Source: Antedon bifida (taxonomy: Eukaryota > Echinodermata > Crinoidea > Comatulida > Antedonidae). From it: a DNA stretch of 64,000 nt. The translations under genes and the position numbers were made by a program. This document shows positions 9,105 through 18,922 of this stretch, one piece after another; within the stretch, counting starts at the first letter, position 1, and every line of letters starts with the position of its first letter. The notes beneath the pieces are model-generated. The model did not search any database. It was not told the origin of the DNA and saw only the letters and a list, made by a program, of their open reading frames with translations. The DNA is taken from contig OY727099.1 in assembly GCA_963402885.1 (NCBI GenBank), positions 15,016,001 to 15,080,000 on the forward strand, in the 5' to 3' direction.

Positions 9105-12100
9105 AATAATATAAATATATATGTAAATCGCTTATTACAGTAACCATACGGCATGTTTTAGTATTGATATCTTGTCTGCTGGTGATATTGAAACAAATCC
9201 AGGTCCAATGAATTCCAGAATGAAAGATTTAAACGAAATCCACCGACCCAACAACATAAAAATCGCTATGTTCAACGCCCGAAGTATTGCTAATAAAATC
9301 CAGGATCTTCAAGTACGGATAGAAAATAATGTTGATATAGTGTTGTTGACTGAAACATGGTTGGATCCAACGATTAAGAGTGCAGAGATTTTCCCGTTAG
9401 ATTACTGTGTTCATAGAAACGACAGAAAAAGACACGGTGGTGGTGTTCTGATAGCATGCAAAAATTCTATAGATGTATTACCTGTGGACATTGACACTAA
9501 TATTGAGGTTCAACTGGCTGAAATCCATGTATCTGGAGAGAGTATTCTGCTTGGCTGTGTTTATAGACCCCCGAGTTCATCAAGAGAATGGTTAACCAAT
9601 TTTCAAGAACTCTCAGACAATATACTCTCCATCATGCACAAATATACTGCTGTGATCATCGCTGGTGATTTCAATTATGACTTTAGTTCGAACTCGAACT
9701 GTAATATTGAGTTTGAAAATATAATGTCATCTCTTAATCTTGTTCAACTTGTAAATTTTCCTACCAGATATGCAAATAATGGATCACATTCTATGTTAGA
9801 CCTTGTGTTCTGTAATAATAATGACATTATTCATAATGTCACAGGTGAACCTGGAATTAGTACAAGTGATCATATAGGTATCTTCTTTGACTTAGCTGGA
9901 CGGTTGGTCTGTCCTAAACAAGTTCCTAGATATTTTTATCAATATAAAAAGGTTAATCATGATGATTTTTTCCAAACTCTTAATTCAGTCCCGTGGGATC
10001 TCTGCTTTACGCAGCTTAACTTAGATTCCACTTGGGCTTGTTTTAAAGACCTTTTTCTAGCCGCAATTGATGATTGCATACCCAAAGCTAAAAGCAAACC
10101 TCGCAGAAAATCAATCTGGATAACAACTGAAATTATTAAAATGTCTCGTAAAAAGAGACGCCTTTATCGAGATGCAAAGAAACATCCGAATAACATGTAT
10201 AAGTGGGAAAAATACAGAAAATTTAGTAACGCATTGCGTGAAACTACGAGAAAGTCTCATTATGATTACCTCCATAATCTTAGTTTAGGCTGTAAATCTA
10301 ATCCTAAACGATTTTGGTCATATGTTAAGAAAAAACGAAAATGTGCAACAGAAAGAAAGTATACTTTAAACGGCAATATCATAGACTCAGATTTAAATGC
10401 TACTAAAGCATTTTCGACATATTTTCATTCTAATTTTACTGAAGATAATGATGATTTCAATGTAACAAACGAAACATCTTATTGTAATCACAGTGAAACT
10501 GTCTTACCTTTAACTAGTATTGTCATCAATAGGGATCAAATTTTCCGTGCTCTGTTATCTTTAGATACTAATAAATCCCCTGGGCCCGACGGGATTACCC
10601 CTATGATGTTGAGTATGGCTGCACCTGTTATATCCCCAATTTTGCTCAAAATTTTTCAAATGTCCCTTGACCAAGGCATTGTGGTGAAGGAATGGAAATT
10701 GGCCAATGTTGTACCAATTTTTAAATCTGGTAGTAGAAATGATATAAGTAATTATAGACCAATATCACTTTGTTCAGTTGTTGGCAAAGTTCTAGAACGT
10801 ATAGTGGCTGATAATTTTTTATTTCATCTTCAATGTAATGCGTTTGTTAGTCCTGTACAGCACGGGTTCTATCCTGGAAGATCTTGTGTTACACAAGCTT
10901 CATCCATATACCACGAATGGTCCAAAATATTAGATGGTACGAACCCACCAGTCGTCGATGCTATATTCCTTGATTGGGAAAAAGCATTTGACCGTGTGAG
11001 TCACCCTAAACTATTACGTAAGCTCCACAATTTTGGTCTATGTGGTCCAATTTTGAAATGGATGGGCTCATTTCTTACTGATCGTTGCCAACAGATTGTC
11101 CTTAATGGACTGATATCTGACCGTACACCTGTTGTTTCAGGTGTACCTCAAGGGTCGGTACCTGGCCCATTACTTTTCAACTCGTTCGTTTTTGACCTCC
11201 CTATGTCGATCACCTCTCAAATTAGACAATATGCCGACGATACGGTGGTGTTTAGGCCAATTAGATGTGAATATGATGCGATATTACTTCAAAAAGATCT
11301 AGATAACATCGATGAATGGTGTCAAAATAACATGATGAGACTTAATGCTAAAAAATGCAAAGTTCTCCATATTACTCGCAAACGTAATCCCATTCATGCT
11401 CGTTATCATATTCACACTAATGACCTTCAAGCAGTTACCTCCTACAAATATCTTGGTATTCACTTTGAAAGCAATCTCTCTTGGTCAACGCATGTGTCCG
11501 CAATTACCACAAAATCTCTCCAAATTGTCGGATTCAGAAAGCGTTTTGTGATATTTAACGACCCTGTAATTTTGATGAGGCTTTTTAACGGTTTATGTAG
11601 GCCCATACTTGAGTATGCTGCCCCTGTTTGGGTGCCTCATCAAAAACAACATATTACTAGCATAAATAAACCTCTTCGAAGGATCACAAAATTGTGTGCT
11701 AAGGGCGATTACGAGCAACGACTCGAACATTTAAATTTGACATCTATGGACCAGAGAGTGTGTTTTCTCAGTATACTTTTTATTATGAAATGTTTGTATG
11801 GTCGAATTGATCTTAATATTCACGAGTTTGTTGATTTTAATCCAAGGTATTCCGAATCAGTTATTTTTAAACACAAATATGCCAGAACCAATTCTTTTAA
11901 ATATTCATTGTACACTAATTTTCCCCGTGTATGGCAAGAGATTCCTAATTATATTAGAGAACATTCTTTATTTAGTTTTAACACATTTGTGACAGCTCTC
12001 CGGTCTTATGTCAGGCAACTTTAAACTTTTTATCTTTTTTTTATCTTTAAACAATCATTTTTATCTGTACATAATATTTATATATATATATTTTTTAGAT

Positions 12101-12300
12101 TCAATTTTAATGATTGTTCAACTTGATGCCTCGCAGTTTTAAAATTTTTATATCTTTGTTTTTTTATGGTTTACTTATATGTTCAAGTGCAGTATATGGA
12201 GAGCCATCTCGATAGTGCTTTGCACTCATGGCAATCCTCAGGGTGCTGCACCGCTGTCTTGTTGTTATGTATTTTTGTGCCTGAAAATTGAATAAAATAA
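9105..12300 (+). mobile_element. CR1-like LINE with N-terminal 2A-like motif (LINE 2)
   Basis: A non-LTR retrotransposon inserted into the right arm of element D: sequence on each side (to about 9104 and from about 12305) continues the arm. The 3' end is an AATAAAATAAA-type simple tail (12288-12320), as in L2/CR1 elements. The 5' end appears truncated: the open frame begins at 9127 after a stop, with no ATG before the 2A-like motif. The EN-RT frame itself has no interruption, so the copy is fairly young. Confidence 0.85.
9172..12024 (+). CDS. LINE 2 endonuclease-reverse transcriptase, 2A-like N-terminus
   Basis: About 950 residues in one frame, open back to 9127. The N-terminus reads SAGDIETNPGP, an exact match to the 2A ribosome-skipping consensus D(V/I)ExNPGP. 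AP endonuclease follows (FNARSIANK near 34, TETWLD near 62, AGDFNYD near 165, TSDHIGIFFD near 232), then RT (SPGPDGITP near 470, NYRPISLCSV, HGFYPGRSCVTQ, GVPQGSV, YADDT near 686) and a C-terminal region. It nicks DNA and copies LINE RNA at the target. The start is uncertain: the first in-frame ATG follows the 2A proline directly (PGPMNS). In family members 2A sits after an N-terminal leader that is missing here. A nearby oddity is GSVPGPLLF where GSVLGPLLF is usual. Confidence 0.9.
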   Translation: MSAGDIETNPGPMNSRMKDLNEIHRPNNIKIAMFNARSIANKIQDLQVRIENNVDIVLLTETWLDPTIKSAEIFPLDYCVHRNDRKRHGGGVLIACKNSIDVLPVDIDTNIEVQLAEIHVSGESILLGCVYRPPSSSREWLTNFQELSDNILSIMHKYTAVIIAGDFNYDFSSNSNCNIEFENIMSSLNLVQLVNFPTRYANNGSHSMLDLVFCNNNDIIHNVTGEPGISTSDHIGIFFDLAGRLVCPKQVPRYFYQYKKVNHDDFFQTLNSVPWDLCFTQLNLDSTWACFKDLFLAAIDDCIPKAKSKPRRKSIWITTEIIKMSRKKRRLYRDAKKHPNNMYKWEKYRKFSNALRETTRKSHYDYLHNLSLGCKSNPKRFWSYVKKKRKCATERKYTLNGNIIDSDLNATKAFSTYFHSNFTEDNDDFNVTNETSYCNHSETVLPLTSIVINRDQIFRALLSLDTNKSPGPDGITPMMLSMAAPVISPILLKIFQMSLDQGIVVKEWKLANVVPIFKSGSRNDISNYRPISLCSVVGKVLERIVADNFLFHLQCNAFVSPVQHGFYPGRSCVTQASSIYHEWSKILDGTNPPVVDAIFLDWEKAFDRVSHPKLLRKLHNFGLCGPILKWMGSFLTDRCQQIVLNGLISDRTPVVSGVPQGSVPGPLLFNSFVFDLPMSITSQIRQYADDTVVFRPIRCEYDAILLQKDLDNIDEWCQNNMMRLNAKKCKVLHITRKRNPIHARYHIHTNDLQAVTSYKYLGIHFESNLSWSTHVSAITTKSLQIVGFRKRFVIFNDPVILMRLFNGLCRPILEYAAPVWVPHQKQHITSINKPLRRITKLCAKGDYEQRLEHLNLTSMDQRVCFLSILFIMKCLYGRIDLNIHEFVDFNPRYSESVIFKHKYARTNSFKYSLYTNFPRVWQEIPNYIREHSLFSFNTFVTALRSYVRQL

Positions 12301-12304
12301 AAAT

Positions 12305-12817
12305 AAAATAAATAAATATGTATATTCTGAACAATTTGACACCAAAAGCAAATCTGTATGACAAGTGGTTGTCGAGATATAAGAACCACACATTTCTAAC
12401 CCTTGACCCCGATTTTGGGCATGTTCGCCCCAGATAATGAATTTGACACATATCCCATGTTGTTCCTTGGGGTCAAATTATCCTATAACAGTTGAGATAT
12501 TCTCTCCTAAATTGAATGCATACAAATCTTACTCAGGTCCTACTCTAGCAGTAGTTATTAATGAATAAAGGTCAATGACCTTGGACCCGACTATCTGACC
12601 AATGGCACAAGTAACCCGAAATTTGCAAAAACTTTATTTTGTTGTTTGACCACTAAAACATAGATGTAGAAACCACATTTGTCTTTTTAAACCCAGGAGT
12701 TGAGGAGTTATGAGCCATCAAATGCCACAAAAAGGTCACTGACCTTTGACCCTCAATATCTCACTAACGCAGCAACTATTATTATTAGAATTATTGACAC
12801 CTAAAGCTACAAGAAAA
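12305..12817. repeat. Distal right arm of element D
   Basis: Reverse complement of 1812-2330, including the blocks GAACCACACATTTCTAACC, TGAATGCATACAAATCTTAC, GTTGTTTGACCACTAAAACAT and CTCACTAACGCAGCAAC. Identity looks high (well over 85 percent by eye). It carries the mirrored GGTCA cluster at 12733-12752. Short open frames here are shadows. Confidence 0.8.
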
Positions 12818-12885
12818 TACCAAAAGACCTTTTATTTGAATTTTTTCAAGGTCAAACCATATATAGCCTCTACTACTAGTCAGGC
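12818..12885. repeat. Remnant of right arm of element E
   Basis: TACCAAAAGACCTTTTATT ... AATTTTTTCAAGGT ... ATATAGCCTCTACTAC is the reverse complement of about 795-875. It continues the arm interrupted at 1811 by element D, and ends where the DIRS element begins. Confidence 0.55.
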
Positions 12886-13057
12886 AGCATTTGTATTTTA
12901 TTTCGCTATGGTGGTCGTTCGAGATCACATGAGATCCCGTTGCGCACGCGCACGTCAGTTCGTTGCATACGCACAAAATCAGAAGTCTTCGACATCCGAT
13001 ATCTAAAGAAAAATTGATTATTTTGTAAGAAATACACGTCATATTATCTATCAAGCA

Positions 13058-13977
13058 TTGTTTGTTATGGACAACTTATCACTTGGTAAGAGGGATAACG
13101 AACAATCAAGAAAAATAGTAGAAGTAGGGCTTGAGAGCTCAGAAACTTCGACAGGTTTCGCCGACCCTGCGGGGCCAGACGTGCTAATTAATAGCGGGAA
13201 TAATACCGCGCCCGCTGGGCCGGTAACTATGAAGCATAGTACTAGTAGTGGAAAGCGTAGGAAGGTTGCCCCGTCCGGGCCGGCTGCTCCCGCTGATGTA
13301 TCAGTAGCTTCCCAGCAGGGGAAACTGATTGATTGATTGATTCTAAACATAAATCCACTAAATCAAAACAAAAACCTGTCTCAGAAACACCTACGGTTGA
13401 TAACCGTCTTGACAAAATTGAGCATTTTATGACAGAGTCTCGTCAGGAAAACAGTGAACTACGGGAGATTTTAGAAACAGTATTGCTAGAACGTACCAGG
13501 CCTAGTGATGAATATGATGATGATCAAGGTCAATACATAGAATCAGAATATCAAACTCACCAACAGAATGATGTTGCAAGTGGGTACATCAATAACAATA
13601 TATCTGACTCTGAAGAAGCGGTTGACCTAGAGAGTTTGGCCCAGTGCCAAGAAAAGGATAAACAAACCGAAAAGTTAGAGTTTGCTAAACGTTTTGCCAC
13701 TCTTATTGAGGAGGGAAAACCTCTGCAAGAATGTCACGACTCCGCTCGAAGAGAAATACATGACAGAAATTTGTCAAAAGTATCCCAAACCAATAAACTG
13801 TCAGAATCTTCTTGTACCAAAGGTAAACCCATTGATATGGGAAAACTTAACACCAAATGTACGAAATCTGGATTTGAAGATTCAGAAATGCCAGAAACCC
13901 CTTGTCAAAGGACTTGTGGCCTTTTGAGATCAGCTGATGAATTGCCAACTTTCACTAAGGCGCACACTTTGAACTAA
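13058..13977 (+). pseudogene. DIRS gag-like region
   Basis: Two adjoining reading frames form the first coding region of the DIRS element. The first is Pro/Ala/Gly-rich; the second contains a coiled-coil-like stretch (DNRLDKIEHFMTESRQENSE) and the acidic, Gln-rich profile common in DIRS ORF1. No strong domain is recognised. The gag role is inferred from position before RT. Confidence 0.55.
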
Positions 13978-13982
13978 ATCAG

Positions 13983-15083
13983 TTGCGAAAGGAGCTGATC
14001 AAACCTGATCTCAATGCTCGATACACTCATCTCTGTAAAACACGAGTAAAGACAACTGAATGGTTGTTTGGCAATGACCTTCACAAGGCAGTAAAAGAAT
14101 TAGAGGAAGAACAGAAAACCAGGGGCGTTATGAAAAACCGCCAGGGGCAATATAGGTCACATCGGTTCACACCATATCAGAATTCGGGCTCTATTGCTAA
14201 TAGGAGGTCTTATCAAAACCGTTCGATAAACACAGGCGGGTCAGCAAGCCGTAGTAGATCTCACCTGTCTTTTTTAGGGCAAGGTTACAAAAATCAGTAT
14301 CCCCAACACCAAAAACCTGCACTGTCGATGAGAAATCCCAGGTACAAACGGGGAAGATATGCTTCCTCCACTGCCGTTGGGAAAGCGGCAGTTCAATCAG
14401 AACTAAACCAATCTTCTCCAGTATCAAATCTAAACCAAGTTAGTAACGGTTTCTCCTCTCGATTAAATGTTACTGAAACTAAACATACAGAAGGTCGATT
14501 GGTACACAATAAAGCAGTTTGGCTCCGTATTACCAGAGATATTAATATCCTGAGTATTGTAAATGGTTATGAATTAGAATTTGAATCATCAGAACCACCA
14601 ATCCCAGCCTATATACCAAGGCCTTACAAACTCAATCATGAGGAAACAAAGGCAGTCCCCAATGAAATCAATCGCCTTTTGCAAATTGGTGTGATTGAAC
14701 ACTCCAATCATGAGAATGGTGAATTTTTATCAAATATTTTTACCAGGCGAAATAAAGATGGCGGATATCGTATGATCCTCGACCTATCTCAATTAAACAA
14801 ATTCATAAAATATTACCATTTCAAGATGGACTGTTTTGATACAGCCATGACATTCATAACAAAAGACTGCTTTATGGCATCAATTGATCTCCGAGATGCA
14901 TATTATTCAATTTCTATTGCAAAACACCATAGAAAATATTTAAAGTTTAGATGGAATGATGATCTATGGCAATTCTGTTGTTTGCCCAACAGACTCTCTT
15001 CAGGTCCACGCATATTCACTAAACTCCTAAAACCGCCATTAGCAACTATGAATTTGTGGACATACTGTTATTGCCTACATTGA
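13983..15083 (+). pseudogene. DIRS reverse transcriptase region
   Basis: The first third is basic and continues the gag-like region. From about residue 200 DIRS-type RT blocks appear: IPAYIPRPYKLNHEE, ILDLSQLNKFIKYYHFKMD, MASIDLRDAYYSISIAKHHRKYLKFRW. RT continues past 15083 into the next block. In the intact family this makes DNA from element RNA. It is part of a broken fossil, so no product is claimed. Confidence 0.8.
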
Positions 15084-15084
15084 T

Positions 15085-16300
15085 GATACAATTATAATTG
15101 CTAAGAATAAAAAAGCTGCCCACGAAGCAGTTAAACAAACAGCAGAACTATTTTCTAACTTAGGGTTTGCCATACACTCATCTAAATCTGTAATTGAGCC
15201 AGTGAGGGAAATCAAATTTATTGGATTTGTAATAAACTCTCGCACCATGAAAATAAGCCTCACAAAAGAAAAGGCCCAAGAAATATGTAATCAATGTATA
15301 TCGCTAAATACAAAAATTAGGCCCACTATTCGTTCTGTATCATCAGTTATAGGTAAGCTCGTTGCGGCTTTTCCGGGTTTTCAATATTGACCATTACATT
15401 ACCGTAGGCTTGAAAAAGACAAAATCTATGCACTGAGACTAAACAAGGGCCACTTTGATAGAAAAATGGCCATCACACAAACCGCTAAAAGGGAACTCAA
15501 ATGGTGGATTGAAAATTCTAAATCGGCAACAAAGAAAATAGATCATGGGGTACCCTCTGTGAACCTAACTAGTGATGCTTCGGGCCTCGGATGGAATTCC
15601 AAGGAAATAGAAAAAATCAAGTCAAATGAAATAAACTATCTAGAAATGAAGGCTGCCTTGTTTGCACTAAAAGCCTTTTGTGTAAATAGTTCAAATAGCC
15701 ATGTTTTGATAAAAATTGGCAATACCACTGCAGTGGTGTATATAAATAACATGGGGGGAATAAAATCACAGGCTTGCAATGCTATGGCAAAAGAGATTTG
15801 GGAATGGTGCATACCCAGAGACATATTTGTCACTGCTCAATACATACCTGGAATTCTAAATGTTATTGCTGATACAAAATCTAGGAAGTTTAATGACCAA
15901 ATAGAATGGGAACTTGATGGGGCAGTTTTCCAAAAACTGTGTATACAGTATGTAAAACCCGACATAGATTTGTTTGCATCTCGCCTCAATGCTCAAGTGA
16001 GAACATTTGTATCATGGAAACCAGACCCAAACGCAATTGCTATTGATGCGTTTACACTTCATTGGGGAAAAACGTTTTTCTATGCATTTCCCCTATTTTG
16101 CCTCATTGCAAGGTGCCTTCGAAAAATAGAGGTGGAAGAATCGGATGGGTTTATGATAGTACCACGATGGCCTTCACAACCCTGGTTTGCTAAGCTACTC
16201 TCATTATTAATTGAAGAGCTAATAATACTTCCATCTGGGAAAAATATAATTACTCAACCGGTTTCCGGTCGAGAACACCCACTTTACAAACGATTATATC
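15085..16300 (+). pseudogene. DIRS RT C-terminus, RNase H and methylase-like region
   Basis: Holds the end of RT (IHSSKSVIEPVREIKFIGFVI), an RNase H-type segment (NLTSDASGLGWNS, EMKAALFALKAF, YIPGILNVIADTKSR) and the DIRS family downstream domain usually called methylase-like (DIDLFASRLNAQVRTFVSW, AIDAFTLHWG). Order and motifs are characteristic of DIRS pol. It is part of the broken fossil. Confidence 0.75.
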
Positions 16301-16304
16301 TTAT

Positions 16305-17216
16305 GTGTTGCAGGTTGTCGGGGAAATCTTCAAAGACAATGGCTTTTCAGCAGAGACTACCAACATCTTATTATCATCATGGCGAGAATCAACCAGAAAA
16401 CAATACTCCATATTTGTTAACAAATGGCTGGAATTTTCGCATCAACGACAGATTAATTCTATGCAGACCACTGTCGGAAACATTCTGGATTTTTTTACTG
16501 CACTATATCCTACGTTAGGATATAGTGCTCTCAACACCGCAAAAGCTGCGTTGTCATCGTTTGTGACCCTCAAAGATGGCACTCCGTTAGGCACTCATCC
16601 TTTAATTTGCAAATTTATGAAAGGCGTATTTAACCTGAAACCACCTGCACCTCGCTATAACACTACATGGGATATAAAACCAGTAATTAACCTTATAAGG
16701 AAACAGTCTCCAGTTGAATCTCTCAACCTTCGAGATTTGACCATAAAAACATACATGCTGGTAGCTCTAGTCACTGCACAACGTCAACAAACACTACATT
16801 TGCTAAACATAGACACAATGCAAGTGACGTCGTCGTCGGTAAATTTCAAAATAAATGAATTATTGAAACAGAACAGACCAGGGAAGCCGACGGGTTGCTA
16901 TCTCAATATCAAGAAATATCTACCAGACCCTAATATTTGTGTTTACACCTCGTTGGTAGAATACATTGACCGCACGAAAGACCTTCGCAATGGTGAAGAG
17001 TATTTATTTATAAGCTATAAAAAACCTTATAAGAAAGTTTCAACTGACACTATAGCACGATGGATTAAATGCGATATGCAAATTGCAGGAATTGATGTTA
17101 CACAATTTAAACCTCACTCAACTAGGTCGGCAGCAGTTTCAAAAGTAAAACGATCTATGCTTCCAGTCTCTGATATTTTGCAATATGTGAGTTGGAACAG
17201 TGAAAAAACATTTTGA
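16305..17216 (+). CDS. DIRS tyrosine recombinase
   Basis: A 303-residue frame with an N-terminal SAM-like segment (TRKQYSIFVNKWLEFSHQ) and a C-terminal catalytic domain. Family catalytic residues visible are the first Arg in the block VTAQRQQTL and the HxxR motif in KPHSTRSAAVSK; a Trp-containing block (YVSWNSEKTF) sits where the catalytic tyrosine region is expected. In DIRS elements this enzyme integrates a circular DNA copy by site-specific recombination without a target duplication. It overlaps the end of the upstream pol block. Confidence 0.8.
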   Translation: MLQVVGEIFKDNGFSAETTNILLSSWRESTRKQYSIFVNKWLEFSHQRQINSMQTTVGNILDFFTALYPTLGYSALNTAKAALSSFVTLKDGTPLGTHPLICKFMKGVFNLKPPAPRYNTTWDIKPVINLIRKQSPVESLNLRDLTIKTYMLVALVTAQRQQTLHLLNIDTMQVTSSSVNFKINELLKQNRPGKPTGCYLNIKKYLPDPNICVYTSLVEYIDRTKDLRNGEEYLFISYKKPYKKVSTDTIARWIKCDMQIAGIDVTQFKPHSTRSAAVSKVKRSMLPVSDILQYVSWNSEKTF

Positions 17217-17744
17217 TCATATTACGATAAACCCATTCGAGAAGATGGTTGTAACTTTTCTCTCGCACTAATGAAATTGAAAGAATAAATGTTAATTACC
17301 ACAACTAACAAGCGAGGACACTTTATTGAGTTAGTTTGATAAAATGTTATAACTGTAGTACAGTTACATGTTGTGTTGAGTTTAATATCCCATGATGGGA
17401 ATGTTATACACAGAGAAATTGAAGTTGCTACAAAACGTTATATTTAAAATGGCATTCTAAATACTAAGGTACTTCAAAACAAGTTGAAGTATAGGTTGTT
17501 AAAAGTGTTTATGGCAATATACAAGTTATGTTTGGGATTAACTTTGAAATCCCACGTTGGGAAGTTATACCCAGCAATCAAAATGTTATTTAAATAATAA
17601 ATATCAATGTTATTTAATTACATGTGTCGTTATTATTTACCTAAACAAACTGGTCGTTGAGGCCAGAGTTTCTTTAAACTCTCATGTGATCTCGAACGAT
17701 CACCGTAGCGAAATAAAATAAGAAGATTAAACGAGAACTTACCT

Positions 17745-18022
17745 GTTCGAAGTTTGATCTTTATTTTATGAGGTAGGTGTAAGTGAGAGATAACATGCCC
17801 TCCACGCCCTACCCTAAAATTAACTGAGCTTTAATAAATGGAAGACAGCTCCAATATGTTATAAACTTGATTATTGAATTTCGCTCCACTTGGTCAGAAA
17901 TTCCATACGGATGCAACTCTGGCCTCATGTTGAAGACTGACGTGCGCGTGCGCAACGGGATCTCATGTTATCTCTCACTTACACCTACCTCATAAAATAA
18001 AGATCAAACTTCGAACAGGTAA
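17745..18022. repeat. Palindromic terminal repeat next to the DIRS element
   Basis: About 65 bp at 17745-17808 (ACTTACCTGTTCGAAG ... GAGAGATAACATG) is repeated as its reverse complement at 17962-18022, with about 150 bp between. The inner flank 17938-17966 (GACGTGCGCGTGCGCAACGG) is the complement of the DIRS left end. It is probably a second set of DIRS termini or the internal complementary region. An LTR element begins directly after it. Confidence 0.6.
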
Positions 18023-18023
18023 G

Positions 18024-18203
18024 TGTTTCGTGTGTCATACCCATATGAAAGAAACGAGAATAGACTCTAGTACTTGTGATTACTCAAGTGTTTATTAAAG
18101 CAAATATAATAACACGTTCGCTAACATCTACGATCATCTAGAGAGAGCGAGCCATGTGTACATTAGATATGGTAGTGCGCCCTCAGGCGTAGCATCACGT
18201 AAC
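18024..18203 (-). repeat. LTR of retrotransposon 2 (3' LTR)
   Basis: Begins TGTTTCGTG and ends near ACGTAACA. The first 125 or so bases match 22507-22650 with few differences. Next to it lies a long T-run (18240-18262). Confidence 0.8.
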
Positions 18204-18922
18204 ATCTTTTTTTCTTTAATAAAGTTAATGTTTATCTCATTTTTTTTTTTTTTTTTTTTTTTAACTTTAGCTAACGTAAGAAAAAAAAACTAACGTAAAA
18301 CACAACATTTTGATTTATGTGAGTTGTTTCGCTTAAATAGGCTAGCATTTAGTTTGGTGAGTTGCCTTAACTTATGACGTAGTTTAGTAATTATTTACAG
18401 TGTATCTATATCCAATACAGTATATACATTCTTTGTCTGATTTCTGTCTAAAAGTGTTGCGTATTTATAAAGTTTTGTAAGTGTTCAAGTATTATAGTTC
18501 ATTTTGGAAATTCAAGAGACTTATAGATCCAGTTTTGTTGCTTTCTTGCTGATTCTGCCTGAGCGGGTAACATAATGTTCGCCTTTTACTGTTGGTTGCG
18601 TGATTGGTTGTTGGTTAGGTAGTTGTTGAGGTTCTGGATCTTTTGCTGTTTTGGTTATTGTTGGAGTTGGTGTCATTGTTTTCTTTGTGATTTTCCCTTG
18701 TGTTTCATTTGCGCTTTCATTTCTTGATTTTCTTAGGAATCTCCGTCCTCTCTGGTAGCTTTTCCCATTTTCAGCAACAACTTCATATGAGCGTGAACTC
18801 GTTTAGCTACTGTCGCTTGTTTCCATTCTTTTTTTCCTGAGTTGATAGGTTGCATTCTTACAGTGTCACCTGGTTCTAAAGGTTTCAAGTTTCGTTTGTG
18901 TTTAATTGCAATCTTTAGTTGT

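Larger units (their letters stand above)
1812..12817. mobile_element. Long-TIR element D (foldback-like), about 11 kb with insertions
   Basis: The left arm starts TTTTCTTGTTGCTTTAGGTGT and the right arm ends with the matching complement (ACACCTAAAGCTACAAGAAAA). Inverted homology continues inward for more than 1 kb: 1812-2529 plus 7350-7380 on the left, and 8450-9100 plus 12300-12817 on the right. The left arm is interrupted by an LTR element (2530-7344), the right arm by a LINE (about 9105-12300). The spacer is a degraded LINE piece (7405-8412). Arms contain repeated GGTCA half-site clusters and a roughly 200-bp sub-repeat (best seen at 8450-9060). No transposase was seen, so it is probably non-autonomous. 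The superfamily is unresolved. Confidence 0.7.
12886..17735 (+). mobile_element. DIRS-type tyrosine-recombinase retroelement
   Basis: Fossil element on the plus strand. Inverted terminal repeats: 12893-12940 (ATTTTATTTCGCTATGGTGG ... GAGATCACATGAGA) matches the reverse complement of about 17690-17733. Internal order is gag-like, RT-RNase H-methylase-like region, tyrosine recombinase, as in DIRS1. Sequence complementary to the left end (GTGCGCGTGCGCAACGGGAT) recurs at 17940-17960, like the internal complementary region of DIRS elements. Reading frames are broken at a few places, so it looks inactive but not very old. Confidence 0.85.
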
